The notes beneath the pieces are model-generated. The model searched no databases. It saw only the letters and a list, made by a program, of their open reading frames with translations, and was not told the DNA's origin. A stretch of DNA of 64,000 nt from Atlanticothrix silvestris CENA357 (GTDB lineage: Bacteria > Cyanobacteriota > Cyanobacteriia > Cyanobacteriales > Nostocaceae). Of the stretch, positions 8,956-19,608 are shown piece by piece. Made by a program: the position numbers and the translations under genes. The DNA lies in NCBI RefSeq assembly GCF_016056295.1, contig NZ_JAECZB010000007.1, positions 1-64,000 of the forward strand, in the 5' to 3' direction. Every line of letters starts with the position of its first letter. Position 1 is the stretch's first letter.

Positions 8956-11900
8956 ATGCCAAAGGACAACAAAATCAATGAGTTCTGCGATGAGCGAAAG
9001 GAACTCGCCAGTAATTGTCCACTGGGAAATCACGCCATTTCTTACAACGGAGTGGCTCCCCAAGAAAATTTCTCTGCTGCCTTTTTACTCCAGATCATCA
9101 ACGGTACAGAAGATCCAATTTTTGTTAAAGACCGCCAACATTGTTGGGTATTGCTCAATGATGCCTGCTGTAATTTCTTAGGACTGAAACGAGAAGAATT
9201 AATTGGCAAGTCAGATTATGATTTTTTTCCAAAAGCGGAAGCTGATGTGTTTTGGGAAAAAGATGAGCTTGTTTTTATAACAGGTATGACTAATGAAAAT
9301 GAAGAATCTTTGACTGATGCTCAGGGCGTGACACACTTTATCTCTACTAAAAAATGTTTGTTTAAAGATAGTGCAGATAATCAATTTTTGGTCGGTAGTA
9401 TTCGAGACCTAACGCAGAACATCACACAGTCTAAACAGGTAGAAGCTGAACTGCGTCACTCAAGACAACTGCTGCAATTAGTCATCGATAACATCCCCCA
9501 ATTAATTTTTTGGAAAGACCTTGACTCAGTTTATTTGGGCTGCAACCGAAAATTTGCCCAAGTAGCAAGGCTAGATTCACCAGAGAATATTGTAGGACTT
9601 AGTGACTATGATTTGCCTGGCAAAAAAGCAGAGGCTGACTGGTATCGACAATGCGATCGCCGAATAATGGAATCAGGCATCCCAGAAGTGGAAATCATCC
9701 GAACTCAGCAGCATTCTAATGGCCAGCAATCTTGGATGAATACCAATAAAATTCCACTATGCAATGCTCAGGGTGATGTAGTCGGCATTCTTGGGACTTA
9801 TGAAGATATCACCAAGCGCAAACTGACAGAAGAAGCTCTACGTCATAGTGAGGCAAAATTGCAGAAGCTCTCGGCAAATGTACCGGGGATGCTCTACCAA
9901 TTTATGTTGCATCCTGATGGCTCAATATCCTTGCCATATATTAATTCCGGCTCTTATGAGTTGTACGGGTTAACACCAGAACAAATTCAAGCTGATCCTA
10001 ATTTAATCATTTTAATTGTGCATCCAGACGAACGTCAGGATTTTGAACAAGCGATCGCAGCTTCTGCTCAAACTTTAGAACCTTGGCAATGGGAAGGACG
10101 AATTGTTTTACCCACTGGACGAATCAAATGGTTGCAAGCTGCATCCCGCCCAGAACTACAAGCAGATGGGGCAATTATTTGGGATGGTCTGATCATGGAT
10201 GTAACTCGGCTGAAACAGGCAGAAGCAGCACTCCAGCAAGCTTTTGCAGAACTGGAAAAACAAGTAGATGAACGGACAAAACAACTAGTACAAAGCAATG
10301 AAGCGCTACAGACTGAAATTATTGAACGGCAACACGCAGCAGCAGAACTGAAGGCTTCGCAGCAAAGATTAGCGCTTTTAATTCAACAAACACCAATAGG
10401 TGTAATTGAATGGAATACTAAACTTGAGATTCAAGAATGGAATTCGGCGGCGGAAAAGATTTTTGGATATAGCAAAAGTGAAGTTCTGGGTCGTCATTTT
10501 GGGTTTTTAGTGTCGGCGATCGCCAAAAAACATGTCGATCAAGTAATGGTTAGTCTCTTGAATCCCCAAGGAGAAATTTTGAGTGTCAACGAGAATCTCA
10601 CAAAAGACAATAAAACAATTATCTGTGAATGATATAACAACCCTTTAGTAGCTGAAAATGGCGAAGTAATTAGTATTGCGGCAATGGTGCTTGACATCAC
10701 AGAGCGCAAGCAAGCTGAGCAAAATCTCATGCTTTACAAGCAAGCTGTGGAAAGTTCCAGTGATGCCATTGCCATAGCAGATGCCACAGGTAATCACATC
10801 TACCAGAATCCAGCATTTTGCAAATTATATGAGTGCGAAACAGTGCAGGACTTCATCGATTTTGGTGGTGTTTCTGCTGTTTTCACTAATTCAGCAGTTG
10901 CCCAACAGATTTGGCAGGCTACTATTTCAGGCCAATATTGGAGAGGTGAAGTTGAGCAACAATCTCTTAATGGTCGGATTATGCAGACTTTTCTGAGGTC
11001 ATATTCTTTAAAAGACTCCACAGGTCAAAATATCGGTGTGGTTGGTGCAATTACTGACATCACAGAGCTTAAACGGGTAGAAACACAACTACAGGAGAAA
11101 GAACAATTTTTACGTAGTGTTTATGATGGCTCGGAACACAGCATATTTGTTGTAGATGTTTTAGAAGATGGCGATTTTTGTTTTACAGGTTGGAACCCAG
11201 CCACAGAGCGTGCCACTGGTATAAGCAGCCTAGATGTAATTGGGAAACCACCAGAGTCTATACATGGTGCTGTTGAAGGTGCAGCAGTACGTAAAAGATA
11301 TTTAAAATGCCTAGAAGTAGATACCCCCATTAATTATGAAGAGTGCCTAACTTTTCACAATCAAGAAAGTTGGTGGTTAACTACAATTAATCCACTCAAA
11401 GATAGTGAAAATAAAATTTACCGATTAGTAGGAACTACATTTAATATTACTGAGCGCAAACAAATAGAAAATCAGCTAAAACAGCAGAAAGAAGATTTAG
11501 AAACAGCAATCCAGGAACTCCAGCAGACTCAAATGCAGCTTGTCCAAAGTGAAAAGATGTCAGGGTTAGGGCAACTAGTAGCGGGTGTTGCCCATGAAAT
11601 TAACAACCCTGTGAACTTCATTTATGGCAATCTTGCCCATGCTAACGACTATACCCAAGATCTACTAGAGTTGGTGCAACTATACCAGCAACAATATCTT
11701 GATCCTCCACTGTCCATTCAAGAATTAGCAAAAGAAATAGACCTAGAATTTCTGATTGAGGATCTGCCCCAAATCCTTAATTCGATGAAAATTGGGGCAC
11801 AGCGCATTCGAGATATTGTTGTGTCCCTACGCACTATTTCTCGCATGGATGAGGCCGAAATGAAAGAGGTAAATATCCATGAAGGAATCGATAGTACCCT

Positions 11901-12432
11901 GATGATTCTAGAACATCGCATTAAAGCTACACCTAACCGCTGCTCTATTCAAATTATTAAAAAATATAGCGATCTGCCTTTGGTGGAATGTTATGCTGGT
12001 CAACTCAACCAAGTATTTATGAATATTTTGGCGAATGCGATCAATGCTTTAGAATCGTCATTGCTGGAGGAAGGTTTACCGACCCAGACGGCTGAGAACT
12101 CCAAAAGTCAGTATCCAGTAGTTAACGAAAAAACAACTGACAACGGACAACTGACCACTAATAATCCGCAGATTCACATTCGTACCCAACTACTAAAATC
12201 AAATCAAGTACAGATTTGTATTGCCGATAACGGCATAGGTATCCCAGAAGTAGTTAAAAAGCGATTATTTGAACCTTTTTTTACTACTAAGCTCATTGGC
12301 AAAGGTACTGGTATGGGACTTTCTATTAGCTACCAAATTATCTGTCAAAAACATGGTGGCTCCTTAGAATGTATTTCGCAATTAGGAAGTGGAACTGAGT
12401 TTGTAATTACTATTCCTCTACGTCAAGACTGA
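8956..12432 (+). pseudogene. Multi-PAS sensor histidine kinase interrupted by one in-frame TGA
   Basis: Read through the stop, this is one 1158-codon cytoplasmic sensor kinase: about six PAS/PAC repeats (each closing with a DITERK-like motif), a coiled coil, and a C-terminal kinase core with VAHEINNPVN (phospho-acceptor His880) and DNGIGIP, EPFFTT and GTGMGLS in the ATPase domain. The TGA at 10630-10632 is in the middle of a PAS domain, where the pattern CEWYN is expected and CE-stop-YN is found, so a single TGG to TGA change explains it. Both halves are in the same frame with no other lesion. The ATG at 8956 has AGGA at a good distance; a TTG lies two codons earlier. As it stands, the 5' part encodes a kinase-less PAS protein and an internal ATG at 10684 could start a PAS-kinase fragment. 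Confidence 0.85.
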
Positions 12433-12797
12433 GCTATACCAATTTATAATTCGTAATTATGAAAGTTTTAACCGAATTTGCTACTGCTGATACAAAAACT
12501 TTTAATGAAAACAGGCTATAGTTTGGTTCTTAATTTACTGATTTAAATTTCAACATTTATGAATAATTAATTTATTAAAAATATAATATGAGTAAATAAT
12601 TTAATTTTTTTGTATTTGGAATTTTACGTAAATTAAATATTCGCTAATTAATTAATGATTAGTATTTGTTATGCATCATTTAGTAATTAATAATTCATGG
12701 CTTTCATTTTGAGTCGCTTTTTCCAAAAATGACTATGTGGTATATAATACGATAAAAATCGACACATTATTTTACAGCAAATCGTTACCCGTATATT
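12433..12797. other. AT-rich intergenic region
   Basis: This 365-base gap is very AT-rich and contains repeated TAATTAAT-like words but no gene, hairpin or recognisable operator. It should hold the promoter of the STAS gene. Confidence 0.5.
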
Positions 12798-13130
12798 ATG
12801 AATCAGCAAATGCAAGTTAAAGTTATTAAACTCAGTGGAATTGTCAATACTACTAATTCTCAGGAATTACGACAGAATATTACTAACCTCATAGAAAGCG
12901 GCGCAAAAACTGTGTTAGTGGATTGTCAAGATGTAAGCTTTATGGATAGTTCAGCCTTGGGTGCGCTAGTGTTAGCATTCAAAACACTACGGGCCGCAGA
13001 TACAAAGCTGGTTCTTTGCTCCATTAATGAACAAGTAAGAATATTATTTGAACTAACTGGTATGGATAAAGTATTTGAAATATTTCCCACTCAAGATGAT
13101 TTCAATCAGGTTTTGCTTTCTAAAAACTAA
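12798..13130 (+). CDS. STAS-domain anti-sigma factor antagonist-like protein
   Basis: A 110-residue single STAS domain protein of the SpoIIAA/RsbV type. Such proteins are phosphorylated on a Ser by a partner kinase, dephosphorylated by a PP2C phosphatase, and switch binding partners. The motif FMDSSALGAL places the candidate phosphorylation site at Ser52. The facing gene at 13131-14267 encodes a receiver-PP2C phosphatase, the expected partner. The two stop codons touch with no spacer, so the mRNAs must overlap unless termination is immediate. No obvious anti-sigma kinase is adjacent. Confidence 0.9.
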   Translation: MNQQMQVKVIKLSGIVNTTNSQELRQNITNLIESGAKTVLVDCQDVSFMDSSALGALVLAFKTLRAADTKLVLCSINEQVRILFELTGMDKVFEIFPTQDDFNQVLLSKN

Positions 13131-14267
13131 TTAATCAAATTTAATTTGCAGGATTGATAAATCATCTTCAAAAGCTTCTTTGGAGTTCAAAGCGATAAGG
13201 TAATTCAGTACCTGATCGAGTTGGCAATCAACAGTATGCTGTAAGCTAACTAATATCTGGATAAAAGCATCCAAACTCCAAAGTGTGCCATCTGATTTAG
13301 TAAGTTCGTAAGCACCATCACTAAAAATATAAAGATTGCTAAATTTTTCAACTTGGCAATAGGCATCAACATATTTTGCCTCTGTAAACATACCAACTGG
13401 CATACCTGGGGTTCTTAACAGTTGCACTTTAGTATTTTTGGGAGATTTACCAGATATCAATATTGCAGGGGGATGGCCTGCACTTGCGTAAATTAACTGA
13501 CGCTTGACTCGGTTATAAACACCGTACCAGATAGTAAAATATTTGTCATTTTGATAATTCATTTGGAAAGTTTCATTTAGCGCTCTGAGGACATCACTAG
13601 GTTGATAGTAATCTAGATCTTTGAGGGCGCGAGAGCGCAGCAGGTTCAGTACCGAAATAGAGGGGAGAGTGGCTTTGAGTCCATGTCCCGCAGTATCTAA
13701 CAGGTATACTGCCAGATATTCGGAATCTAGCCAGTAATAATCGAAACAATCGCCGCCGAGTTGGCGCGAAGGAATGAATCTAGAATTAATGCTGAAGGGT
13801 TCAGTTGCAGGTAGAGGTAGAAGCGATCGCACATATTCTGCTGCTTCTGCTAGTTCTGTTTCTAAAAGCAACTTTTGAGTTTGTAAATCTCGGCTTAATT
13901 GATGTAGGCGTAATCCTGCTCTGACCCTTGCTTTTAATTCATTTTGCTCAATGGGTTTAGAGATAAAATCATCAGCACCAGCGTCTAAGCCTTTGACGCG
14001 ATCGGCCACAGAATCTAAAGATGTTAATAAAATAAAAAATATTGTAGATAAATTTGGGTCTGTTTTGATATAGTTACAGACTTCAAGACCATTCAAACCT
14101 GGCATGATCCAATCACAAATAATTAATGCTGGATTATAAGACATTACCTGGGCAATGCCTTCGTTTCCATCATTAGCAGTAACTACTAAATAACCTTGCT
14201 TTTCTAATAGCCTTTTGAGAAATATTTGTATTGAAATATCATCATCAATCACTAGTATTTTGAACAT
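13131..14267 (-). CDS. Response regulator with PP2C (SpoIIE/RsbU-type) phosphatase output
   Basis: A 378-residue two-domain regulator. Residues 1-120 form a receiver domain with phospho-acceptor Asp52 (IICDWIMPG), the acidic pocket DDD at 8-10 and the conserved Lys in FISKP. A linker helix leads to a PP2C-type Ser phosphatase (about 170-375) with GGDCFDYY, DTAGHGLKA and FSDGAYEL holding metal-binding Asp residues. Phosphorylation of the receiver probably controls dephosphorylation of a STAS protein, most simply the convergent neighbour. The multi-PAS kinase upstream of the STAS gene could have been the cognate kinase, which is an inference from position only. Confidence 0.92.
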   Translation of the reverse strand: MFKILVIDDDISIQIFLKRLLEKQGYLVVTANDGNEGIAQVMSYNPALIICDWIMPGLNGLEVCNYIKTDPNLSTIFFILLTSLDSVADRVKGLDAGADDFISKPIEQNELKARVRAGLRLHQLSRDLQTQKLLLETELAEAAEYVRSLLPLPATEPFSINSRFIPSRQLGGDCFDYYWLDSEYLAVYLLDTAGHGLKATLPSISVLNLLRSRALKDLDYYQPSDVLRALNETFQMNYQNDKYFTIWYGVYNRVKRQLIYASAGHPPAILISGKSPKNTKVQLLRTPGMPVGMFTEAKYVDAYCQVEKFSNLYIFSDGAYELTKSDGTLWSLDAFIQILVSLQHTVDCQLDQVLNYLIALNSKEAFEDDLSILQIKFD

Positions 14268-14326
14268 GGACGATTATAGTAAAAATTAATAAATTGATAT
14301 ATAAAATAGAAAACATTTTAATGGTT

Positions 14327-14364
14327 AATGGGTTAGTAGGATCATTACAAACTACTAACCCATT
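14327..14364 (-). terminator. Long hairpin downstream of the DUF1350 gene
   Basis: A perfect 13-bp stem (AATGGGTTAGTAG at 14327-14339, CTACTAACCCATT at 14352-14364) with a 12-base loop. It lies after the end of the leftward DUF1350 gene and before the response regulator gene. There is no immediate T-run, so it may be a terminator or a derivative of the GTTAGTG heptamer repeats, whose sequence it shares. Confidence 0.5.
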
Positions 14365-14403
14365 TTGAATTACCTACCTAATAAACTTTGATCATCATAA
14401 AAA

Positions 14404-15171
14404 TTATGGTGGCGAAAGAGGATTAAGCCATAAGAGGATGGTGTGCCTTAGCTGGTTCAAGTCGCGGTATACTTCTTGCTTGAACCATTGCCCAAAAGCA
14501 TCGAAGGGGGTGAATGATGTACCTGTTTGCCATTTGATGTCTTGACCTAAAGGTGTGGTATGAGTTCCTGGTAAAGTTTGCGCTGTCACCATCTCAGAAA
14601 AGCGTTCTTGTAAAATTTTGGTTAACACTGCTGATTGGTCGATAGTATCGTTATTGAATTTGATTAATAAGTTACGACGGATGTGATAACGTTCTTGTAC
14701 AAGCTGGTTGGTTTCTAGTGGTGAGGGAGTAAACTCAATTGCCAAAGTAGAATTAAGCTGTTCTACCAAAGGGATAGCATCCCTAGCAGCATAATTATTA
14801 AAAGATATTAAAATATTGCCTGCACGCTCTACAGGGAAAAGGCTCCCGATGAGCAGATGGAGTTTGCAACCCATGCTGTGTCCAACGCCGTAAACGGGGA
14901 GGTAGAGCTTGCGTAATGCTGTGGAATCGTGTAATCGTTCTATAGTGCGATCAAAGTTCAGCAATACAGATTTAGCGATCGCAATATGATCCAAAGTATT
15001 GACAAAAGGCGTAGCAATGATTACATACCCCTTATTCGCCAACTGTTCTAATAACCAGCGGTAAGTCAGGTGGGGCGCTGTAGCGACAAACGCACCTCCC
15101 AAAAAATGGATGATACCGATGGGATTGCGGGGAATTAGTACCCAATTACCTCTAATTTCTTTCCAGTCCAT
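14404..15171 (-). CDS. DUF1350 family protein, alpha/beta-hydrolase-like
   Basis: A 255-residue protein of a family found in cyanobacteria and plastids. It has an alpha/beta-hydrolase look: a first strand ending HFLGGAFV, then the nucleophile-elbow motif GHSMGCK with the candidate Ser at about residue 103, and a late His in LPGTHTTPLG that could complete a triad. No signal peptide or membrane segment. The substrate is unknown. It stands alone, with its own upstream gap. Confidence 0.8.
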   Translation of the reverse strand: MDWKEIRGNWVLIPRNPIGIIHFLGGAFVATAPHLTYRWLLEQLANKGYVIIATPFVNTLDHIAIAKSVLLNFDRTIERLHDSTALRKLYLPVYGVGHSMGCKLHLLIGSLFPVERAGNILISFNNYAARDAIPLVEQLNSTLAIEFTPSPLETNQLVQERYHIRRNLLIKFNNDTIDQSAVLTKILQERFSEMVTAQTLPGTHTTPLGQDIKWQTGTSFTPFDAFGQWFKQEVYRDLNQLRHTILLWLNPLSPP

Positions 15172-15312
15172 GCCTACAGGCGATCGCTTTATTTAGATTA
15201 CTTTATGTTAGACCGTGGATTGCAACGTTGTGATGCTTCGTGAAAAAAGCTATGCTGAGCCAAAGAATATTTTTGGCTCTAGATTTGTCTTTATGTAACC
15301 AATGTATGAGTT

Positions 15313-16044
15313 TTAGCCCTGATTCTGCAACCTTTTCATTTCATATTGCACATCTAATGCAATCTGCAATGCTTCATTGAGTAAACGTCCATGTTCAGTA
15401 GCCTGTTCAGTAACTTGCATTGCTGTTAAAGTTGCTAAATTGTTGTCAAATAACTCTGTATTCCGCAGGATAAAACTCTTATTCTCTCTTAAAATTCTTT
15501 CAGTTTTTAAAGCACGTACTAAATCAGTTTTTGTAAGTTGTAATGCTTCGATAACTCTCTCTCTTTCTTTAATGCTGACTCCGGGATTACCCGCTTCTTC
15601 TATTTGGTCATTAATATCTATTGCTTTAATAACGGCATTATATCTATCAACATCATGTAAAAGAGTTTGCAAAGAGCTTGTCATACTAGTTTTAAGTATT
15701 TTCAATCTCTTTTTCCACCAAAAATATAAAATAATTTGTGTAACACCTCCGCCCCAAAAACATAAGACAATTAACAATATCCAAGATGGAACTGTCACCC
15801 ATGTCGCAAACAATTTAATAATAATATCGAAGACAAGGTAACTAAAAATAAATGTAGAAAAACCTAGGAAAATTACAGTAGCTCCTTCAGAACCCTTGAT
15901 TTTTTCTACAGTTTTTTTTACAATTTCTTTCAGAGGATTACTAATGATTATTAGTTCATCTTTCACAGGCAAGTTAGTCAGTTTTTGCAGTTCTTTTTGA
16001 CTAATCTCTAAGCCATGTAAATCATTACGCACAGCTTTACCCAT
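15313..16044 (-). CDS. Membrane protein of unknown function with coiled-coil C-terminus
   Basis: From the ATG at 16044 (MGKAVRNDLHG) the protein has 243 residues; the frame is open 12 codons further. A charged N-terminal part is followed by two membrane segments (about 58-80 and 84-106), then a long helical, probably coiled-coil region (about 110-240) with many Glu, Lys and Leu. I recognise no family. The topology puts both the N- and C-terminal parts on the same side, most likely the cytoplasm. Confidence 0.65.
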   Translation of the reverse strand: MGKAVRNDLHGLEISQKELQKLTNLPVKDELIIISNPLKEIVKKTVEKIKGSEGATVIFLGFSTFIFSYLVFDIIIKLFATWVTVPSWILLIVLCFWGGGVTQIILYFWWKKRLKILKTSMTSSLQTLLHDVDRYNAVIKAIDINDQIEEAGNPGVSIKERERVIEALQLTKTDLVRALKTERILRENKSFILRNTELFDNNLATLTAMQVTEQATEHGRLLNEALQIALDVQYEMKRLQNQG

Positions 16045-16996
16045 TTTTGCCAGAAAAATTAGTTTAATACAATATAGCAATCAAATTTATGGATTGGTAA
16101 ATATATAGGCATTTTGTGCAAAAATTTTAATTGAGTTAATAATTTCAAACAAAAAATAATTATGTACGATATGATACCTAAATCCTAGATTATTTATAGT
16201 CCATAACTCATGTGAAATAAACATTATCAAACAGGCTAATCATATAAAAATTCATAACAGGTAATTATCCAAACCAATTATTCATAGCAGGATACTGGTG
16301 AATGAGTAGTACTACTTGAATGGATAAATTTTATACTAAACTATACTAATAAACTTCAGATAAGAATTGCTATGTTAGGTATGACTCAGATCTGTATGCG
16401 TTGATCGCTTCTTGGATTTTATCTAAACATCTTGTTATTACGAATTGAGAGTTTTGAACCACTAAGTAACAACAAATTTATTTCCTGAGAAATGCACGCA
16501 AATTATCTTTATAAGCAAGTTTTATCTGCTACCAATTACTATTTCGCTGAAACTGAGTAATACTGCAAGTATTATTAAGCAGCTACAACGATTTAGTAGA
16601 TACTTGACTAGCGTACTTATTTTTTGAGGCAGCTAGCAACTGCTTAAACTCAAACCTGAGCCCAGCCAAAGATGCGATCGCTCACACTCATAGTCAAAAA
16701 GCTGCTTAATTCTCAGAAACTTTGGTAACTCTTAACTATTAATAAATATATAGCTTCTGGGTGCTACTCATGGTTTATATTTACCAAAAGGTGGTACAAA
16801 CAGTCACTCGCCTTCAAATGCGAGGAGGCATCGCCACACCAACCCTTTAACTGGTACTGTGATCCTATCAGCACTAGGCGTAAGTGAAGGTTAAGTCGAT
16901 ATTAAAACGAATAATTTTTGCTGAATTGCGACAGATAAAGACTAAACTAAAAAGTCTTGTGCAGCAAAACCTGTAACTTTAAATAATGAAGTAATC
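16045..16996. other. Long AT-rich intergenic region upstream of serA
   Basis: About 950 bases without a convincing gene. It holds the promoter of the leftward membrane-protein gene and of serA. A small CTCGC/GCGAG hairpin lies at about 16808-16823 and the sequence from about 16790 to 16900 is richer in G+C than the rest, so a leader RNA or small RNA is possible. Reading frames here are below about 25 codons and show no family features. Confidence 0.4.
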
Positions 16997-18577
16997 ATGT
17001 CCAAGGTTCTCGTCTCCGACACCATTGACCAGGCTGGAATTGACATTCTTTCGCAAGTTGCTAGCGTAGATGTCAAAACAGGTCTAAAACCAGCGGAACT
17101 GATAGAAATTATTGGCGATTACGACGCGCTAATGATTCGTTCTGGTACGCGCGTCACCCAAGAAATTATTGATGCTGGTACACAGTTAAAAATCATCGGT
17201 CGTGCTGGTGTGGGTGTGGATAATGTGGATGTTCCCGCAGCCACACGCCGAGGAATTGTAGTTGTCAATTCTCCAGAAGGTAACACCATTGCCGCCGCAG
17301 AACACGCTCTGGCCATGATGTTGGCTTTGTCTCGTCACATCCCTGATGCTAACGCTTCAGTAAAACGCGGCGCGTGGGATCGCAACAGCTTTGTTGGTGC
17401 AGAGGTTTATAAGAAAACTCTGGGTATTGTTGGCTTGGGTAAAATTGGCTCCCATGTAGCCGCTGTGGCTAAAGCTATGGGAATGAAACTACTCGCTTAT
17501 GATCCCTTTATTTCTACAGAACGAGCTGAACAAATTGGCTGTCAGCTGGTGGAATTAGATTTGTTATTCCAGCAAGCAGACTATATTACACTACACATCC
17601 CCAAAACTTCTGAAACCACTCACTTAATCAATTCTGTCACCTTGGGTAAGATGAAACCCACTGCTCGGATTATTAACTGCGCTCGTGGTGGCATCATTGA
17701 AGAAACAGCTTTAGCAGCAGCAATTAAAGCAGGTAAAATCGGCGGCGCGGCCTTAGATGTGTTTGAGACTGAACCACTGGGCGAATCAGAATTGCGATCG
17801 CTCGGTAAAGAAGTCATCCTCACCCCTCATTTGGGAGCCTCCACCACAGAAGCTCAAGTCAATGTGGCCATAGATGTTGCCGAACAAATTCGCGATGTTC
17901 TTTTAGGACTACCCGCACGTTCAGCAGTCAACATTCCCGGACTCGGCCCCGATGTCTTGGAAGAACTCAAACCCTATATGCAGCTGGCAGAAACCTTGGG
18001 TAACTTGGTAGGACAGCTAGCTGGCGGTAGAGTGGAATTACTCAACGTCCGACTGCAAGGCGAACTGGCAACGAACAAAAGTCAGCCTTTGGTAATCGCA
18101 TCTCTTAAAGGTCTACTTTACCAAGCCCTACGGGAACGAGTAAATTACGTTAATGCCAACATAGAAGCTAAAGAACGAGGAATTAGGGTAATTGAAACCC
18201 GCGATGCCTCAGCTCGTGACTATGCTGGTTCATTGCATTTAGAAGCCACAGGTACTTTAGGTACTCACTCGGTTACAGGTGCTTTACTGGGCGACAAGGA
18301 AATTCACCTAACTGACGTTGACGGTTTCCCAATTAACGTTCCGCCAAGCAAATATATGGTGTTTACCCTGCACCGCGATATGCCAGGAATCATCGGCAAA
18401 CTCGGTTCTCTACTTGGCAGTTTCAACGTCAACATTGCTAGTATGCAAGTAGGGCGTAAAATTGTCCGTGGTGATGCGGTAATGGCTCTCAGCATTGATG
18501 ATCCCTTACCCGATGGCATCTTAGATGAGATTGTCAAAGTGCCTGGGATTCGAGATGCGTATACAGTAACACTATAA
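16997..18577 (+). CDS. serA: D-3-phosphoglycerate dehydrogenase
   Basis: First enzyme of the phosphorylated serine pathway: oxidation of 3-phosphoglycerate to 3-phosphohydroxypyruvate with NAD+. The 526-residue length fits the long type with an intervening (ASB) domain and a C-terminal ACT domain. Visible are the nucleotide-binding motif GIVGLGKIGSHVA, the catalytic Arg region INCARGGIIEE, the catalytic His in TPHLGASTTEAQ, and an ACT start at VFTLHRDMPGIIGKLGSLLG near residue 455. It is followed by prmA after about 100 bases. Confidence 0.97.
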   Translation: MSKVLVSDTIDQAGIDILSQVASVDVKTGLKPAELIEIIGDYDALMIRSGTRVTQEIIDAGTQLKIIGRAGVGVDNVDVPAATRRGIVVVNSPEGNTIAAAEHALAMMLALSRHIPDANASVKRGAWDRNSFVGAEVYKKTLGIVGLGKIGSHVAAVAKAMGMKLLAYDPFISTERAEQIGCQLVELDLLFQQADYITLHIPKTSETTHLINSVTLGKMKPTARIINCARGGIIEETALAAAIKAGKIGGAALDVFETEPLGESELRSLGKEVILTPHLGASTTEAQVNVAIDVAEQIRDVLLGLPARSAVNIPGLGPDVLEELKPYMQLAETLGNLVGQLAGGRVELLNVRLQGELATNKSQPLVIASLKGLLYQALRERVNYVNANIEAKERGIRVIETRDASARDYAGSLHLEATGTLGTHSVTGALLGDKEIHLTDVDGFPINVPPSKYMVFTLHRDMPGIIGKLGSLLGSFNVNIASMQVGRKIVRGDAVMALSIDDPLPDGILDEIVKVPGIRDAYTVTL

Positions 18578-18678
18578 ATAAGAGGGGTAAAGGGTAAAGG
18601 AATCAACAGGTCGCCAGCTACTTGCTCCACAATTGGTCTTGGTTTTTACCCTTCCCCCTTATTCTTCATACTTCAGAT

Positions 18679-19599
18679 ATGGCAAACACTTGGTGGGAAC
18701 TAGAGATTTTATGTGAACCAGCGCTAGAAGATTCTATCTTTTGGCGATTGGAAGATTTTGGTAGCCGTGGTACAGCTAGCGAAAGCAAAGGAAATTCTTG
18801 TCTTGTAAAGGCTTATTTACCAAGTTTTCAAACACAGCTACTAGATTTGGCAGCCCTATCGCTGTGGTTGCGTCAAGATGCTCTTTGTGTGGGGTTGTCT
18901 ACTCCCAGCCTGCAGTGGCATTTAATTGATGAGGAAGATTGGGCAACTAGCTGGAAACAATATTGGCACCCCCAAGAAATAGGCGATCGCTTTTTGATTA
19001 ACCCCGCCTGGCTACCATTACCAGAAAGCTCAGACAGGTTAGTAATTCACCTTGATCCCGGTGTAGCATTTGGTACTGGCAATCATGCCACTACTCAGCT
19101 ATGTTTAGAATCTTTGGAAATGCGCTTGAGTTCAGTACCTCAATCTTTTGTTGCTTCTGGCGGTCAGTCAGAACCTTTAGTAATTGCAGATATTGGTTGT
19201 GGTTCTGGTATCCTTTCGATTGGGGCAGTGTTGCTGGGAGCAGAGAAAGTCTATGCAGTGGACACTGATCCTTTGGCGGTGCAATCGACTTTCAGTAATC
19301 GCGCCCTCAATGACATTAGCCCCGAACGATTGATCCCAGCAGAAGGTAGTGTAGACATGGTGAAGAGACTAGTTTCTCAACCAGTAGATGGTATTGTCTG
19401 CAATATTTTGGCTCATGTAATTATTGAGTTAGTTCCAGAAATGAGTGCGATCGCAAAACCCAGTACTTGGGCTATCTTCAGCGGCATTCTACTAGAACAA
19501 TCCGCAGCTGTTGCTGATGCTTTAGAAAAAAATGGTTGGGTTGTTGCTACCCTTTGGAAGAGAAAAGAATGGTGTTGCTTAAATGTGCGGCGTTCTTGA
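18679..19599 (+). CDS. prmA: Ribosomal protein L11 methyltransferase
   Basis: SAM-dependent enzyme that methylates ribosomal protein L11. From the ATG at 18679 ([10 protein letters not shown]) it has 306 residues. The signature [20 protein letters not shown] and the SAM motif [20 protein letters not shown] are typical, as is [11 protein letters not shown]. The frame is open upstream to 18622 through a C/T-rich stretch that does not look coding, so the later start is preferred. It follows serA on the same strand and may be co-transcribed. Confidence 0.95.
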   Translation: MANTWWELEILCEPALEDSIFWRLEDFGSRGTASESKGNSCLVKAYLPSFQTQLLDLAALSLWLRQDALCVGLSTPSLQWHLIDEEDWATSWKQYWHPQEIGDRFLINPAWLPLPESSDRLVIHLDPGVAFGTGNHATTQLCLESLEMRLSSVPQSFVASGGQSEPLVIADIGCGSGILSIGAVLLGAEKVYAVDTDPLAVQSTFSNRALNDISPERLIPAEGSVDMVKRLVSQPVDGIVCNILAHVIIELVPEMSAIAKPSTWAIFSGILLEQSAAVADALEKNGWVVATLWKRKEWCCLNVRRS

Positions 19600-19608
19600 G
19601 CAAATCAC

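Noticed and set aside
8700-8978. Minus-strand frame of 92 codons between the PIN toxin and the PAS kinase
   Set aside because: No family likeness; it overlaps the kinase start and the frame is not supported by a ribosome binding site.
10630-10632. In-frame TGA as selenocysteine or programmed recoding
   Set aside because: The replaced residue is a Trp of an ordinary PAS fold, no selenocysteine machinery is expected in these cyanobacteria, and a point mutation is simpler.
16790-16996. A known riboswitch or tRNA in the serA leader
   Set aside because: The region is richer in G+C and has a small hairpin, but no riboswitch signature or tRNA arm sequence could be matched.
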